64,000 nt of DNA, from contig JAFRXD010000057.1 in the NCBI GenBank assembly GCA_017441605.1, forward strand, positions 25,118 to 89,117, written 5' to 3'. The translations under genes and the position numbers were made by a program. Shown in pieces: positions 1 to 8,477 of this stretch. Numbering within the stretch: the stretch's first letter is position 1; every line of letters starts with the position of its first letter. This DNA is from Thermoguttaceae bacterium. Its GTDB lineage: Bacteria; Planctomycetota; Planctomycetia; Pirellulales; Thermoguttaceae. The notes under the pieces are model-generated. The model worked only from the letters and a program-made list of their open reading frames with translations. It made no database searches and had not been told where the DNA came from.

Positions 1-23
1 TCTCGCCGCGATTCAAAGCGCGG

Positions 24-57
24 CGCGAGGGTCAATTAGACGCGAGGGTCAATTAGA
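24..57. repeat. 17-bp exact tandem direct repeat
   Basis: The 17-mer CGCGAGGGTCAATTAGA occurs twice head to tail (24-40 and 41-57). The second copy supplies the stop codon of the leftward VOC gene, so the duplication sits right at the 3' end of that gene. Seen directly in the sequence; no function is implied. Confidence 0.85.
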
Positions 58-376
58 ATCGTTGCATCAGTTCGATTCCAAGCCCGTCGTATTCGACGAA
101 GGCGCATTTGAGCCCGGGGGCGGCGTCGAACGGTTCGACGAGGACTTTGAGCCCCTTCATCGCCTCTTCTAGATCGTCGCACTCGTAAGCGACGTGGGCT
201 CGTTTCTGAAGGATCTCGGGGAACGGGCTTCCCTCTTCAAAGTTCAACCACTCGACGGCGTAGGGCTCGTCGTTGAAGTCGTTGATGCGGACTTTGCACG
301 CTTCCAAGTAAATCGGCAGTTCGCGATCGTCGCAGGGGATTCCAATATGGCTGAAACGCAGACCGGGTTTTAGCAT
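53..376 (-). CDS. VOC (glyoxalase/bleomycin-resistance fold) family protein
   Basis: A 107-residue protein starting MLKPGLRFSHIGIPCDD. The N-terminal beta strand with His in LRFSHIGIP and the C-terminal strand GLGIELMQRF match the single-module VOC fold, in which a His and a terminal Glu commonly ligate a divalent metal. The ATG at 376 is preceded by an AGAAAGAGA ribosome-binding stretch. An in-frame upstream start exists, but it would add a 37-residue Arg-rich tail unlike the family, so it was not used. No signal peptide, hence cytoplasmic. The substrate is unknown; the gene stands next to an exported cupin gene on the same strand. Confidence 0.7.
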   Translation of the reverse strand: MLKPGLRFSHIGIPCDDRELPIYLEACKVRINDFNDEPYAVEWLNFEEGSPFPEILQKRAHVAYECDDLEEAMKGLKVLVEPFDAAPGLKCAFVEYDGLGIELMQRF

Positions 377-534
377 CGCAATTCTCTTTCTCGCAAGTAA
401 TAAAAAGGCGACCCGCCGCCGACGCCAAATAGGGCGCTCGCGGCGGGACGTTTCCAAACGGAGCGTCGAAATCGGGCGACTCCTCAATCGGGAGGGGTCG
501 CCCCTCGGCTCGCGGTCGCGCTAGACGCGCTCAA

Positions 535-1242
535 TTACGGATGGGCGACGGGGTTGGTGAACTTGAGCCCGTCCATACTGTGGTAGCACGCGTACTCGGT
601 AACGATGGCGCCGTCGTTTCCGGCGATCATGAAGTGAGGCGCGGCGACTTCGCCAAGTCGGTCTTGATCGCCGACTTGCATGAACTTGAATTGGTAGCAG
701 TTGATCGCTTTCGCTTCAAGCTGGCTCTTGGGAATGAGCGCGAGGGCTTGCGGATCGTTGGGATTTCCGCCTTTCGAGAAATTGAAGATGCTGCCGTAGC
801 GAACTTGCCAAGACTCGTGTTTCGCCGGGAGCCCTTCGGCGGCTTCGTGACGGTGTTCGGGGATCATTTGCCCGGGAAGGAGGTAGATGTCGTGCCCGAA
901 ATAACGGAATTCTTTATCGTTAAAGAAGAAGATACCGCCCATGCCGACGTGTTCGAAATCGCCGAGGCCAAAGTCGGCGACCCAGAAATTCGGGTTGGCG
1001 CGAAGGGAGTCCGCGAGGGAGTAACCCATCTTGGCGAACATATCGTAGTAGGCTTCGAACGCCTTGTCCTGCTGGAAAACTCCGTCCTTGTAATAATCTT
1101 TATTGGTGTACTTCATAGGGCTCTCAACTTTCGATTCGGTTTCCAAAGCGACGGGTTTCGCGACGGACTCGTCGGCAAAACTCGCAAAACCAAGACCGGC
1201 GACGCCGCCGACCATCGCTTTTAACGCGTCTCTTCTGCGCAT
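535..1242 (-). CDS. Exported cupin-fold protein, D-lyxose-isomerase-like
   Basis: A 235-residue protein with an N-terminal MRRRDALKAMVGG segment, a near-Tat signal followed by a hydrophobic stretch (residues 10-25), so probably exported. The core carries LLPGQMIPEHRHEAAEG and then KHESWQVRYGSIF, the His-x-His plus Glu arrangement of metal-binding cupins; the spacing resembles D-lyxose/sugar isomerase cupins. Residues PHFMIAGNDGAIVTEYACYH give a further strand with His. The ATG at 1242 has GGAG about 8 nt upstream. An upstream start would add 19 residues before the signal and was rejected. The catalytic role is inferred; a non-enzymatic sugar-binding cupin is the alternative. Confidence 0.6.
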   Translation of the reverse strand: MRRRDALKAMVGGVAGLGFASFADESVAKPVALETESKVESPMKYTNKDYYKDGVFQQDKAFEAYYDMFAKMGYSLADSLRANPNFWVADFGLGDFEHVGMGGIFFFNDKEFRYFGHDIYLLPGQMIPEHRHEAAEGLPAKHESWQVRYGSIFNFSKGGNPNDPQALALIPKSQLEAKAINCYQFKFMQVGDQDRLGEVAAPHFMIAGNDGAIVTEYACYHSMDGLKFTNPVAHP

Positions 1243-1500
1243 TGACACAACTCCTCGCCGCGTCGACTCGACTCCAAAGGAGGGAGGACGACGCGGCATA
1301 GCTCTCGTTTCGCTCGCGTATTCTTAACGGCGCCGCGAACGGTTCGCCGACCGCGTTGACGCCGGGACGCCAAGGCGCTATACTTGCGTCGCGCGGCGCG
1401 AACGAGGGGGAAACGCCCCCGGAGTTAAGTATATTGCGCTCGATTCTCGTTTGCAAGCGCTTTTTAGATTTTTCCCGACGTTTTTATTTTTTTCGATAAA

Positions 1501-1860
1501 ATGACGCCGCCAAAACAAAACTCGCCCTCCGACATAAGCGCCTCCGAAATCGCGGAGGAGCTCGGTTCCCTCCAACTTGAAAAACGCCCCGAAGGGGTTC
1601 TTCTCCCAATCAAAGCGAAACCGGGCGCCGGGCGCAACGAAATACGCGGCGTTCAGGACGGCGCGCTCAAAGCCGCGGTAACGCAAGTTCCCGAAAAAGG
1701 GAAAGCGAACAAGGCGATTCTCGAGCTTCTCGCCAAGACCCTGAAACTCCGAAAATCCCAAATCTCGCTCGTCTCGGGCGACGCGGCGAGCCAAAAGGTT
1801 TTTCTCGTTTCGGAAATCGACGTGGACGAATTGCGCGCCAAGATAGCCGACGCGCTGTGA
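1501..1860 (+). CDS. DUF167 (YggU) family protein
   Basis: A 119-residue protein whose residues about 30-110 match the DUF167/YggU family: LLPIKAKPGAGRNEI, then KAAVTQVPEKGKANKAI, then a Lys/Arg-rich stretch and ISLVSGDAASQKVFLV. The family folds as a small alpha/beta domain of unknown function and is usually about 100 residues, so this copy has a roughly 28-residue N-terminal extension. Upstream bases are T-rich with no clear ribosome-binding site, so the start is less certain than the domain. It is divergent from the cupin gene and followed by a 270-base spacer before the LRR lipoprotein. Confidence 0.75.
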   Translation: MTPPKQNSPSDISASEIAEELGSLQLEKRPEGVLLPIKAKPGAGRNEIRGVQDGALKAAVTQVPEKGKANKAILELLAKTLKLRKSQISLVSGDAASQKVFLVSEIDVDELRAKIADAL

Positions 1861-2133
1861 GTCGCGACAATTCCTCTTTTCGCTACAAACCGTCGAGAAC
1901 GATTTAAAAATAAGTAAAATAGAGAAAATACAAAGATTGTTTTTGTTCGCGACTTTTCATCGAGGAATTCCTTGTTATAATCTAGAGAGCCGTTCGAGTT
2001 TTTTGTCGGAGCGCGCGAAATGGCGCGGCGCAAAAGGCTCGAGCGCCCAACCGATCACAACGGCGCGAGCCGCGAACCGAGCGTCTTCGCGGTGGACGAA
2101 TCGCGCGTCGGCATATTAGGAGCATTGAGCGAT

Positions 2134-3657
2134 ATGAACTATTTGACCAAATCGACGAGCGCGCTCGTCTTGGCTTGTTGCGTCTCGGTTCTCGCGGGTT
2201 GCGGTAAGAGCGCCGCGCCGAGCGGAACGAAACTTACCTATAAGATGGACTCGATTCCCGCGTCGGCGATCGACACGTCGCAACAAACGATGGAGCAAGC
2301 GAAAGAGAAGCCGGATCCGAATATCGAGACGCTGGCTCGCGCTTACGACGAACGCCACGCGAAGCCTTCTCGTCCCGCGGTTCGGCTCGCCGCGCCGACC
2401 AAGCCCGCCGCTCCCGCCGTTGAACCGCCGCTCGCCGCCAAAGAAGACATCGACAAGGCGAAGGCGCGCGTCGCCGAGCTTCGCGGTTCGGTCAAGACCG
2501 CGAAGAACGGCGCTATCACGGGTCTGACGATCGAGTCCGCCGACGCGACCGTCGAAGATATGGCGCTTTTCGGCAAGCTCCTCGATTTGGAGTCGATCTC
2601 CTTCCTTGGCGCGAATTTCAACGACGAATATCTCGCGCAATTTAAGGATCTCAAGAAGTTGACGTCCATAACGGTTCAAAACTCTGGCATAACCGGCGCT
2701 TCTTTGGAAACGTTCGCCGCATATCCGGAATTGAAATCGCTCGATATTCGCCGCGACCTACAACTTGAGAACAAAGACCTCAAGGTTCTCGCGAGCGCTC
2801 CCAAATTAGAGAACCTAGCCCTTTACTACAACGGTTTCTCCAACTTCGCCGTTAAAAACGTCCAAACGTCGCAAACGATCAAATCGCTCGACTTGCGGGG
2901 ATGTCAAAACGTCGACGACGGTTGTTGCCGATATCTGATCGAAATGCCGGCGCTGGAGGAGGTTTACTTCCGCTTCCTCATTAGCGACGACGGAATAGAG
3001 AAGCTCTCCGCGGCGCCCAAGCTAAAGTTTATCGAGCTTCAAGACTGCGCCGTAACTAACGCTTGCGCCGAGTCGCTCGTCAAGTTCCCCGCCCTGACCG
3101 GTTTGCGCGTCTTCCGCAGCAAGTCGTTCGACGACGGCGGCGTTCAAGGGCTCGCGGGAATCAAGCTCGAACGCCTCGAACTGCGCGACCTAAACGTCTC
3201 GAACGACGGCGTTCTGGCGCTCAAAGATATGTCGACCCTTAGAAACGTCGAGCTTTCGGAGCTCGGCAGCGTCGACTCCGAAGCGCTCAAGACGGTTCTC
3301 GGTTCGTGGAAAAATCTCGAATCGCTTTGGCTCTTCTCGATGGCGACCAACGACGACGTGGTCAAGACGATCGTCGCGAGCGAGCCAAACCTTAAGAACC
3401 TGACGCTTCGCGCTTCCGTCGGCGAGCTGAGCGACTCGACCCTCGAGGAACTGACCAAACTGCAAAACCTCGAATCGCTCGATTTGCGCGAAAACGCCGG
3501 TTTTACGCTCGACGGTTTCAAGAAACTCGCGAATATCAATTCGCTTCGCAAGCTCTATATTAAAGGCACGGCGCTCGGCGACTCCAACCAAGCCGCCCTC
3601 GACGCGCAAGCCGAGATGAAGAAAGTCAATCCGAAAATCTCGTTCTCCAATAACTGA
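2134..3657 (+). CDS. Leucine-rich-repeat lipoprotein
   Basis: A 507-residue protein beginning MNYLTKSTSALVLACC with lipobox VLAGC at about residues 19-23, so it is likely lipid-anchored after export. A Pro/Ala/Lys-rich linker (about 40-110) leads into roughly 14 repeats of the cysteine-containing/RNI-like LRR type (for example LKSLDIRRDLQLENKDLKVL, LENLALYYNG, LKSLDLRGCQNVDDGC). AGGAG at 2118-2122 fits the ATG at 2134. The longer reading from 2020 has no signal peptide at its start and was rejected. LRR lipoproteins of this sort are frequent in planctomycetes; the partner is unknown. A strong terminator follows. Confidence 0.8.
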   Translation: MNYLTKSTSALVLACCVSVLAGCGKSAAPSGTKLTYKMDSIPASAIDTSQQTMEQAKEKPDPNIETLARAYDERHAKPSRPAVRLAAPTKPAAPAVEPPLAAKEDIDKAKARVAELRGSVKTAKNGAITGLTIESADATVEDMALFGKLLDLESISFLGANFNDEYLAQFKDLKKLTSITVQNSGITGASLETFAAYPELKSLDIRRDLQLENKDLKVLASAPKLENLALYYNGFSNFAVKNVQTSQTIKSLDLRGCQNVDDGCCRYLIEMPALEEVYFRFLISDDGIEKLSAAPKLKFIELQDCAVTNACAESLVKFPALTGLRVFRSKSFDDGGVQGLAGIKLERLELRDLNVSNDGVLALKDMSTLRNVELSELGSVDSEALKTVLGSWKNLESLWLFSMATNDDVVKTIVASEPNLKNLTLRASVGELSDSTLEELTKLQNLESLDLRENAGFTLDGFKKLANINSLRKLYIKGTALGDSNQAALDAQAEMKKVNPKISFSNN

Positions 3658-3686
3658 CGCTTTTTCGCGAACTTAATCGAATCGAG

Positions 3687-3720
3687 AGACCTCGTCGCGC
3701 TCGCGGCGAGGTCTTTTTCT
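3687..3720 (+). terminator. Rho-independent terminator after the LRR lipoprotein
   Basis: AGACCTCG (3687-3694) pairs with CGAGGTCT (3707-3714), with extra pairing inside, followed by TTTTTCTTTT. It isolates the LRR gene from the duplicated oxidoreductase module. Confidence 0.8.
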
Positions 3721-3810
3721 TTTCGCGCGAACAAAAAGCGCGTCAAAACCTACAAAATCAAGTTTTAACTAAAAAAAGCGAACAAAAATAAGAAAACGCG
3801 AACGCGAACG

Positions 3811-3839
3811 TTGCCCCCGCGATTTATTTTTCGTATAAT
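3811..3839 (+). promoter_or_regulatory. Sigma-70-type promoter of module copy 1
   Basis: TTGCCC (3811-3816), a 17-nt spacer, TATAAT (3834-3839). The same boxes with the same spacer recur at 7033-7061 before module copy 2, in otherwise diverged sequence, which supports function. Confidence 0.7.
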
Positions 3840-3934
3840 TCGAGAAACGCGGATTTGGGGTCGACAAGCTCGCGAACCGACTCGCGGATCCGCGCTCCCA
3901 ACATTATTGACCGCGAACGTCAAAAAGGACAACG

Positions 3935-5194
3935 ATGAACGTCGAGCGAACCAGACTTAACCGACGCGCGTTTTTGAGAGCGTCGGCTTGCGCGATATCC
4001 GCGCCGCTCGCTATGCCGAGCGCAATTTTCGGCTTTAACGGAGGCGTCTCTCCCAGCAACAAAATCAACGTTTTTCACGTCGGCATGGGAGTTCGCGGCA
4101 ACCAGGTAATGGAAATCTTTTTAGACAATCCGAATTACCGGGTCGTCGGAACTTGCGATTGCATGAGAAATCGCGCCGAGAGCGGGGCGGCGAAAGCCGA
4201 CGCCCATTACGGAGACAAAGGAACCGCGATTAGCTATTACTACGAAGAGGCTCTGGAGCGCCCCGACGTCGACGTAATCTGCTGCGCGTGCCCGGACCAT
4301 TGGCACACTAAGATCTCGGTCGAGGCCTGCCGGGCGGGGAAAGACGTCTACTGCGAAAAACCGTTGACCCTCACCCTACAAGAATCGCGACTAATCGTCA
4401 AGGCGGCTCGAAAATACAATCGGGTCTGCACCGGCGGAAGTCAGCGCGTTATGGAAGATTACGGCTCTATCGCGCCGATTCTCCAAAGCGGCGCGATCGG
4501 CGAGGTCAAGGAGGCGCTCGTGGAGGTCGGCGGACCTCCGATCCCCTGCTATTTGCCGGAGCAGCCGATTCCAGAAGGTCTCGATTGGGATCGCTGGCTC
4601 GGTCAGGCGCCCTACGCGCCCTACAACGAGGGTCGCTACACGGGGTTCTACGACAGCGGCTGGCGGCGCTACAGCGAGTACGGAACCGGGTTCCTCGCCG
4701 ACTGGGGCGCGCACAAGTTCGCCGCGGCGCTCTATTGCGTCGGATTGGACCTCGAAGAGCCGGTCGAAATCACCCCGCCGGGTTACGACGGAAGTCCTTA
4801 CGCGATCGCGACCTACAAAAACGGGTTCAAAATCTATCACATTTGGAACGGACCCGACGATCACGATATGACGTTCAAAGGAACCGAGGGCGAATTCGAC
4901 GTCCGATATTCCAAATTGAAACCGTTAAAGCAAGTCGACGTCAGACGCTACGCCGGAGGCGCGACGACGATCGCGGACGACTTCGCGTTCTGCGTTCGCC
5001 ATCGGGCGCGCCCGTTCCAAGATTTCGCCTACGCCGCCAAAGCCGCCGCGCTCTGTCAGCTGTTCGCGATCTGCCACAAACTGGGTCGAAAACTCCAATG
5101 GGACGCCGAGAATTGTCGATTCGTCGGCGACGAGGAGGCGAACCGCCACGTCGCGCGACCCCAGCGCGCGCCCTACGCGATTCCCTCCGTTTGA
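3935..5194 (+). CDS. Tat-exported Gfo/Idh/MocA oxidoreductase, copy 1
   Basis: A 419-residue protein with a twin-arginine signal (LNRRAFLRASACAIS, residues 8-22). The NAD(P)-binding Rossmann start is VFHVGMGVRG at about residue 47; CPDHWH, then CEKPLTLTL (the EKP motif of the family, about residue 140) and ADWGAHKF follow. Most planctomycete relatives have DWGAHH followed by D; here the second His is Lys and the Asp is replaced, which may change the substrate or activity. Members act on sugars or polyols with a bound nicotinamide cofactor, often outside the cytoplasm. It is followed 60 bases later by a HEAT-repeat gene; the two form a module repeated at 7158-10184. Confidence 0.88.
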   Translation: MNVERTRLNRRAFLRASACAISAPLAMPSAIFGFNGGVSPSNKINVFHVGMGVRGNQVMEIFLDNPNYRVVGTCDCMRNRAESGAAKADAHYGDKGTAISYYYEEALERPDVDVICCACPDHWHTKISVEACRAGKDVYCEKPLTLTLQESRLIVKAARKYNRVCTGGSQRVMEDYGSIAPILQSGAIGEVKEALVEVGGPPIPCYLPEQPIPEGLDWDRWLGQAPYAPYNEGRYTGFYDSGWRRYSEYGTGFLADWGAHKFAAALYCVGLDLEEPVEITPPGYDGSPYAIATYKNGFKIYHIWNGPDDHDMTFKGTEGEFDVRYSKLKPLKQVDVRRYAGGATTIADDFAFCVRHRARPFQDFAYAAKAAALCQLFAICHKLGRKLQWDAENCRFVGDEEANRHVARPQRAPYAIPSV

Positions 5195-5254
5195 ACCAAC
5201 TTTTCATCGCTCGACGCTCGACGCGAAAAGCGATTGACATATTAGGATAGTTTT

Positions 5255-6961
5255 ATGACGATTTCTTGGAAACAGATCGCGCTCGGGGCGGTCGCGGCGC
5301 TATTCGTCGCGGCGGCGAGCGCCTCGTTCGGACAAAGCCCCGCCGAAAAATTGGCGGAATGTCTCCCCAAAATGGCCGCCGAGGACTTGGCGAACGAAGA
5401 GCAAGTTCTCGCGATGGAAGCGGCGAACAACGCTTGGGAGACCTACTTCCTGCGGGACTGCGCCAAATCGAAAGAGCTCCGAGCCGAGTCCCTTAAGGCG
5501 ACTTGCGACGCGCTCGAGTCCGACGCGCCCGTCCTCGTTAAAGAGCGATTGCTTCGGCTCTTGCAATGGGCGGGAGACGACACTTGCGTCGACGTTGTCG
5601 CGAAGTTTTTGGACTCCGACGAACCGGCGCTGGTCGACGCCGCCGCGCGAGTTCTCTCGCAAATCCCGACCGAAAAGGCGCTCGCCGCCCTGCGAAAAGA
5701 CCCCGTCAAATTCGCGCCCTATATCGACGCGCGCGACGTCGACGTTTCAATCGGCGGCGAATCGGAGCTTCCCGAGTCGGCGCCTTGCGTCTCGGACGCG
5801 GAGTTCGACGCCTATATGGCGGCGTTCGACCAAATGTCCGACGACGACAAAGCGAGAGCGCTCTGGGCGGTTCGCGTCCGCAACGCGGCGAAATATCTCG
5901 ACCTGGCGATCGCTAGCGCGCAGTCGGAGAACCCCGATGTCAAACGCGCCGCGCTGTTGGCGATCGAAAGAATCGGGAGCGCGGCTCAGTTCGAGCTTCT
6001 CTATAAAGGGGTAAAGGAATTCGATCGCGCGTTCTGCGCTCGGGTTATGCAAAACGTCGTCGGGGACGACTTCGACAAAGCCGTTCTCGAGGCGATCGCG
6101 AAAGAGACGGATCCCGAGAACCTCGTCTCCTTGGCGGAAATCGCCGCCGGACGATACGAAACCGAAGCCGCGAGCCTCCTGCTCGCGCTCGCGAAAAAGC
6201 CCGACTGCCCCGTCCGATTGGCGCTGCTGACGATCGCGGAAAAAATCGCGACTCCGGACGATTTCGACGACTTCGTCGACGTCGCGCTCGCGGTCGAGGA
6301 TCGAGCGGAGCGAGATCGCGCGGAACAAATCGTCGCGCGACTCTGCGAAGGGGACGCGTCTCCGGTAATCGCCAAAATCAATCAAGAAAACGGCGCTCGG
6401 CTCTTTTTGCTCATCGGTCGCATCGGGGGCGACGCGGCGCTCGCGCAGGTCGATCGCGCCCTAAAATCGGGCGACCCGAACGCGGTCGCGATCGGTGCTC
6501 GCGCGCTCTGCAACTGGCCGAGCGCGGTCGTTTGGGAGCGACTGCTCTCCGCCGCGAAATCGGAGACGCTTCCCGAATCTCTTAGAATTCAATCGCTTCG
6601 CGCGTTCGTCCGGGTAATCTCCCTTCCCGACGACCGAGACGAAATCGATATGACGGGTTTGGAGAAACTGGATTGGCTTAAAAAAGCGTTCGATCTCGCG
6701 ACGCGGGACGAAGATCGCGCGTGGGTTCTCGAGCGAGTCGGATCGGTTCGCGAACCGGAATCGGTCGAGTTCGCGCTCCGCTTCGTCGACGACGAAAAGC
6801 TGTCGTCCCGAGCGATCGAGACGATTCTCGCCCTGGGTCATCACACCTACCTGCGCAAACAAAACAGGGAGCTCTTCCTCAAGGCGCTCGACGTCGCGAT
6901 CAAGAAGGGCGACCCCGGCCAATACTACCGCGCCGAGGGGTACTTGACCAATATGCGCTAA
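5255..6961 (+). CDS. Secreted HEAT-repeat protein, copy 1
   Basis: A 568-residue protein with a Sec signal peptide (MTISWKQIALGAVAALFVAA, cleavage near SFGQ-S). The rest is alpha-helical repeats of HEAT type, for example CVDVVAKFLDSDEPALVDAA and AALLAIERIGSAAQFELL. No catalytic motif was seen. AGGA lies 7 nt before the ATG. It follows the oxidoreductase in the same transcription unit, so it could be a scaffold for it or for a shared substrate; this is an inference from co-duplication. HEAT proteins paired with exported oxidoreductases are common in planctomycetes. Confidence 0.8.
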   Translation: MTISWKQIALGAVAALFVAAASASFGQSPAEKLAECLPKMAAEDLANEEQVLAMEAANNAWETYFLRDCAKSKELRAESLKATCDALESDAPVLVKERLLRLLQWAGDDTCVDVVAKFLDSDEPALVDAAARVLSQIPTEKALAALRKDPVKFAPYIDARDVDVSIGGESELPESAPCVSDAEFDAYMAAFDQMSDDDKARALWAVRVRNAAKYLDLAIASAQSENPDVKRAALLAIERIGSAAQFELLYKGVKEFDRAFCARVMQNVVGDDFDKAVLEAIAKETDPENLVSLAEIAAGRYETEAASLLLALAKKPDCPVRLALLTIAEKIATPDDFDDFVDVALAVEDRAERDRAEQIVARLCEGDASPVIAKINQENGARLFLLIGRIGGDAALAQVDRALKSGDPNAVAIGARALCNWPSAVVWERLLSAAKSETLPESLRIQSLRAFVRVISLPDDRDEIDMTGLEKLDWLKKAFDLATRDEDRAWVLERVGSVREPESVEFALRFVDDEKLSSRAIETILALGHHTYLRKQNRELFLKALDVAIKKGDPGQYYRAEGYLTNMR

Positions 6962-7032
6962 CGAGGCGTCGACGAAAAACCTCGAGGGCGCGTTTGTCCG
7001 AAAAACAAAAGAAAAATTTTTCGAGCGAAAAG

Positions 7033-7061
7033 TTGCCCCTAAGATTTGTTTATTGTATAAT
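7033..7061 (+). promoter_or_regulatory. Sigma-70-type promoter of module copy 2
   Basis: TTGCCC (7033-7038), 17-nt spacer, TATAAT (7056-7061), the same layout as at 3811-3839. The 20 bases ending at each oxidoreductase ATG (AACGTCAAAAAGGACAACG) are also conserved between copies. Confidence 0.7.
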
Positions 7062-7157
7062 TCGAGAATCGCGGGTTCGGACGTCGGCGCGCTCGCGAAA
7101 CGACGCGCGAACCCGCTTCCCCAACTTTATTAACCGCGAACGTCAAAAAGGACAACG

Positions 7158-8417
7158 ATGAACATCGAGCGAACCAGACTCAATCGCCGCGCGTTTTTTA
7201 GAGCGTCGGCTTGCGCGATTTCCGCGCCGCTCGTTATGCCGAGCGCAGTTTTCGGCTTTAACGGAGGCGTCTCTCCCAGCAATAAGATCAATCTGTTCCA
7301 CATTGGTCTGGGAAATCGCGGCAACGAGCTTCTCGGAGGCTTCTTGAGCAACCCGAACTACCAAGTGCTCGGAGTTTGCGACTGCTGGAAAGAGCGAGTC
7401 GACCGCGCCGCCGACCGCGTCAACAACCGCTATCGCAACGACGCCGCCGCGAAGTACGCCCATTACGAGGACGTTCTCCAGCGCTCCGACGTCGACGCGA
7501 TCTGCTGCGCGTGCCCCGACCACTGGCACGCGAAAATCTCGATCGAAGCGTGCCAAGCGGGCAAAGACGTTTACTGCGAAAAGCCGCTCACCCTCACGCT
7601 CGAAGAGACTCGCCTGATCGTCAAGGCGGCTCGAAAATACAATCGCGTCTGCACGAGCGGAAGCCAGCGCGTTATGGAGGATTACGGCTATATGGCGCCG
7701 ATCCTTCAAAGCGGCGCCATCGGCGAGGTCAAAGAGGTGTTCGTCGGGGTCGGCGCGCCTCCGATTCACTGCTACTTGCCGGAGCAACCGATTCCGGAGG
7801 GGCTCGATTGGGATCGCTGGCTCGGTCAAGCGCCCTACGCTCCGTTCAACTACGAGCGCTGCTCCGGGAACTACGGGGGCGGGTGGCGTCGCTACGGCGA
7901 GTACTGCACCGGTTTCCTCGCCGACTGGGGCGCCCACAAATTCGCGGGCGCGCTTTACGATCTCGGGATGGATCTCGAAGAGCCGGTCGAGCTGCTGCCA
8001 CCCGGCTACGACGACTGCCCCTACGCGCGCGCGGTCTTCAAGAACGGGGTCAAGATGTACCACGTCTGGAACGGTCCCGACAACTACGACGTCACCTTCA
8101 AGGGAACCGAAGGGGACTACGTCCATCAGCAAACCAAGCTCAATCCGATCAAGCCGGTCGACGTCCGTCGCTACTCCGGCGGGGCGACGAACATCGCCGA
8201 CGATTTCGCGTTCTGCGTTCGCAATCGGCTGCGCCCGTTCCAAGATTTCGCGTACGGCGCGAACGCGGCGGCGGTTTGCCAGCTGCTCGCGATCGTCCAC
8301 AAACTCGGGCGCCGCTTGCAGTGGGACTCCGCGAACTGCCGTTTCGTCAACGACGACGAGGCGAATCGCCACGTCCGTCGCCCGCAGCGCGCCCCCTACG
8401 TTATCTCCGAGGTTTGA
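7158..8417 (+). CDS. Tat-exported Gfo/Idh/MocA oxidoreductase, copy 2
   Basis: A 419-residue paralogue of the 3935-5194 gene, identical in length. It has the same twin-arginine signal (LNRRAFFRASACAIS), FHIGLGNRGNE for cofactor binding, CPDHWH, CEKPLTLTL and ADWGAHKF. The N-terminal 45 residues and the central region from CCACPDHWH to RVMEDYG are nearly identical to copy 1. Residues 65-95 and 260-290 differ more, which suggests divergence in substrate specificity after duplication. The unusual Lys in GAHKF is shared, so it predates the duplication. A HEAT-repeat gene follows, as in copy 1. Confidence 0.88.
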   Translation: MNIERTRLNRRAFFRASACAISAPLVMPSAVFGFNGGVSPSNKINLFHIGLGNRGNELLGGFLSNPNYQVLGVCDCWKERVDRAADRVNNRYRNDAAAKYAHYEDVLQRSDVDAICCACPDHWHAKISIEACQAGKDVYCEKPLTLTLEETRLIVKAARKYNRVCTSGSQRVMEDYGYMAPILQSGAIGEVKEVFVGVGAPPIHCYLPEQPIPEGLDWDRWLGQAPYAPFNYERCSGNYGGGWRRYGEYCTGFLADWGAHKFAGALYDLGMDLEEPVELLPPGYDDCPYARAVFKNGVKMYHVWNGPDNYDVTFKGTEGDYVHQQTKLNPIKPVDVRRYSGGATNIADDFAFCVRNRLRPFQDFAYGANAAAVCQLLAIVHKLGRRLQWDSANCRFVNDDEANRHVRRPQRAPYVISEV

Positions 8418-8477
8418 GCCGCGGATTCCACCGTTCACAAATCAACGCAAACGCGTTCTAAATATTAGGATATGTTT

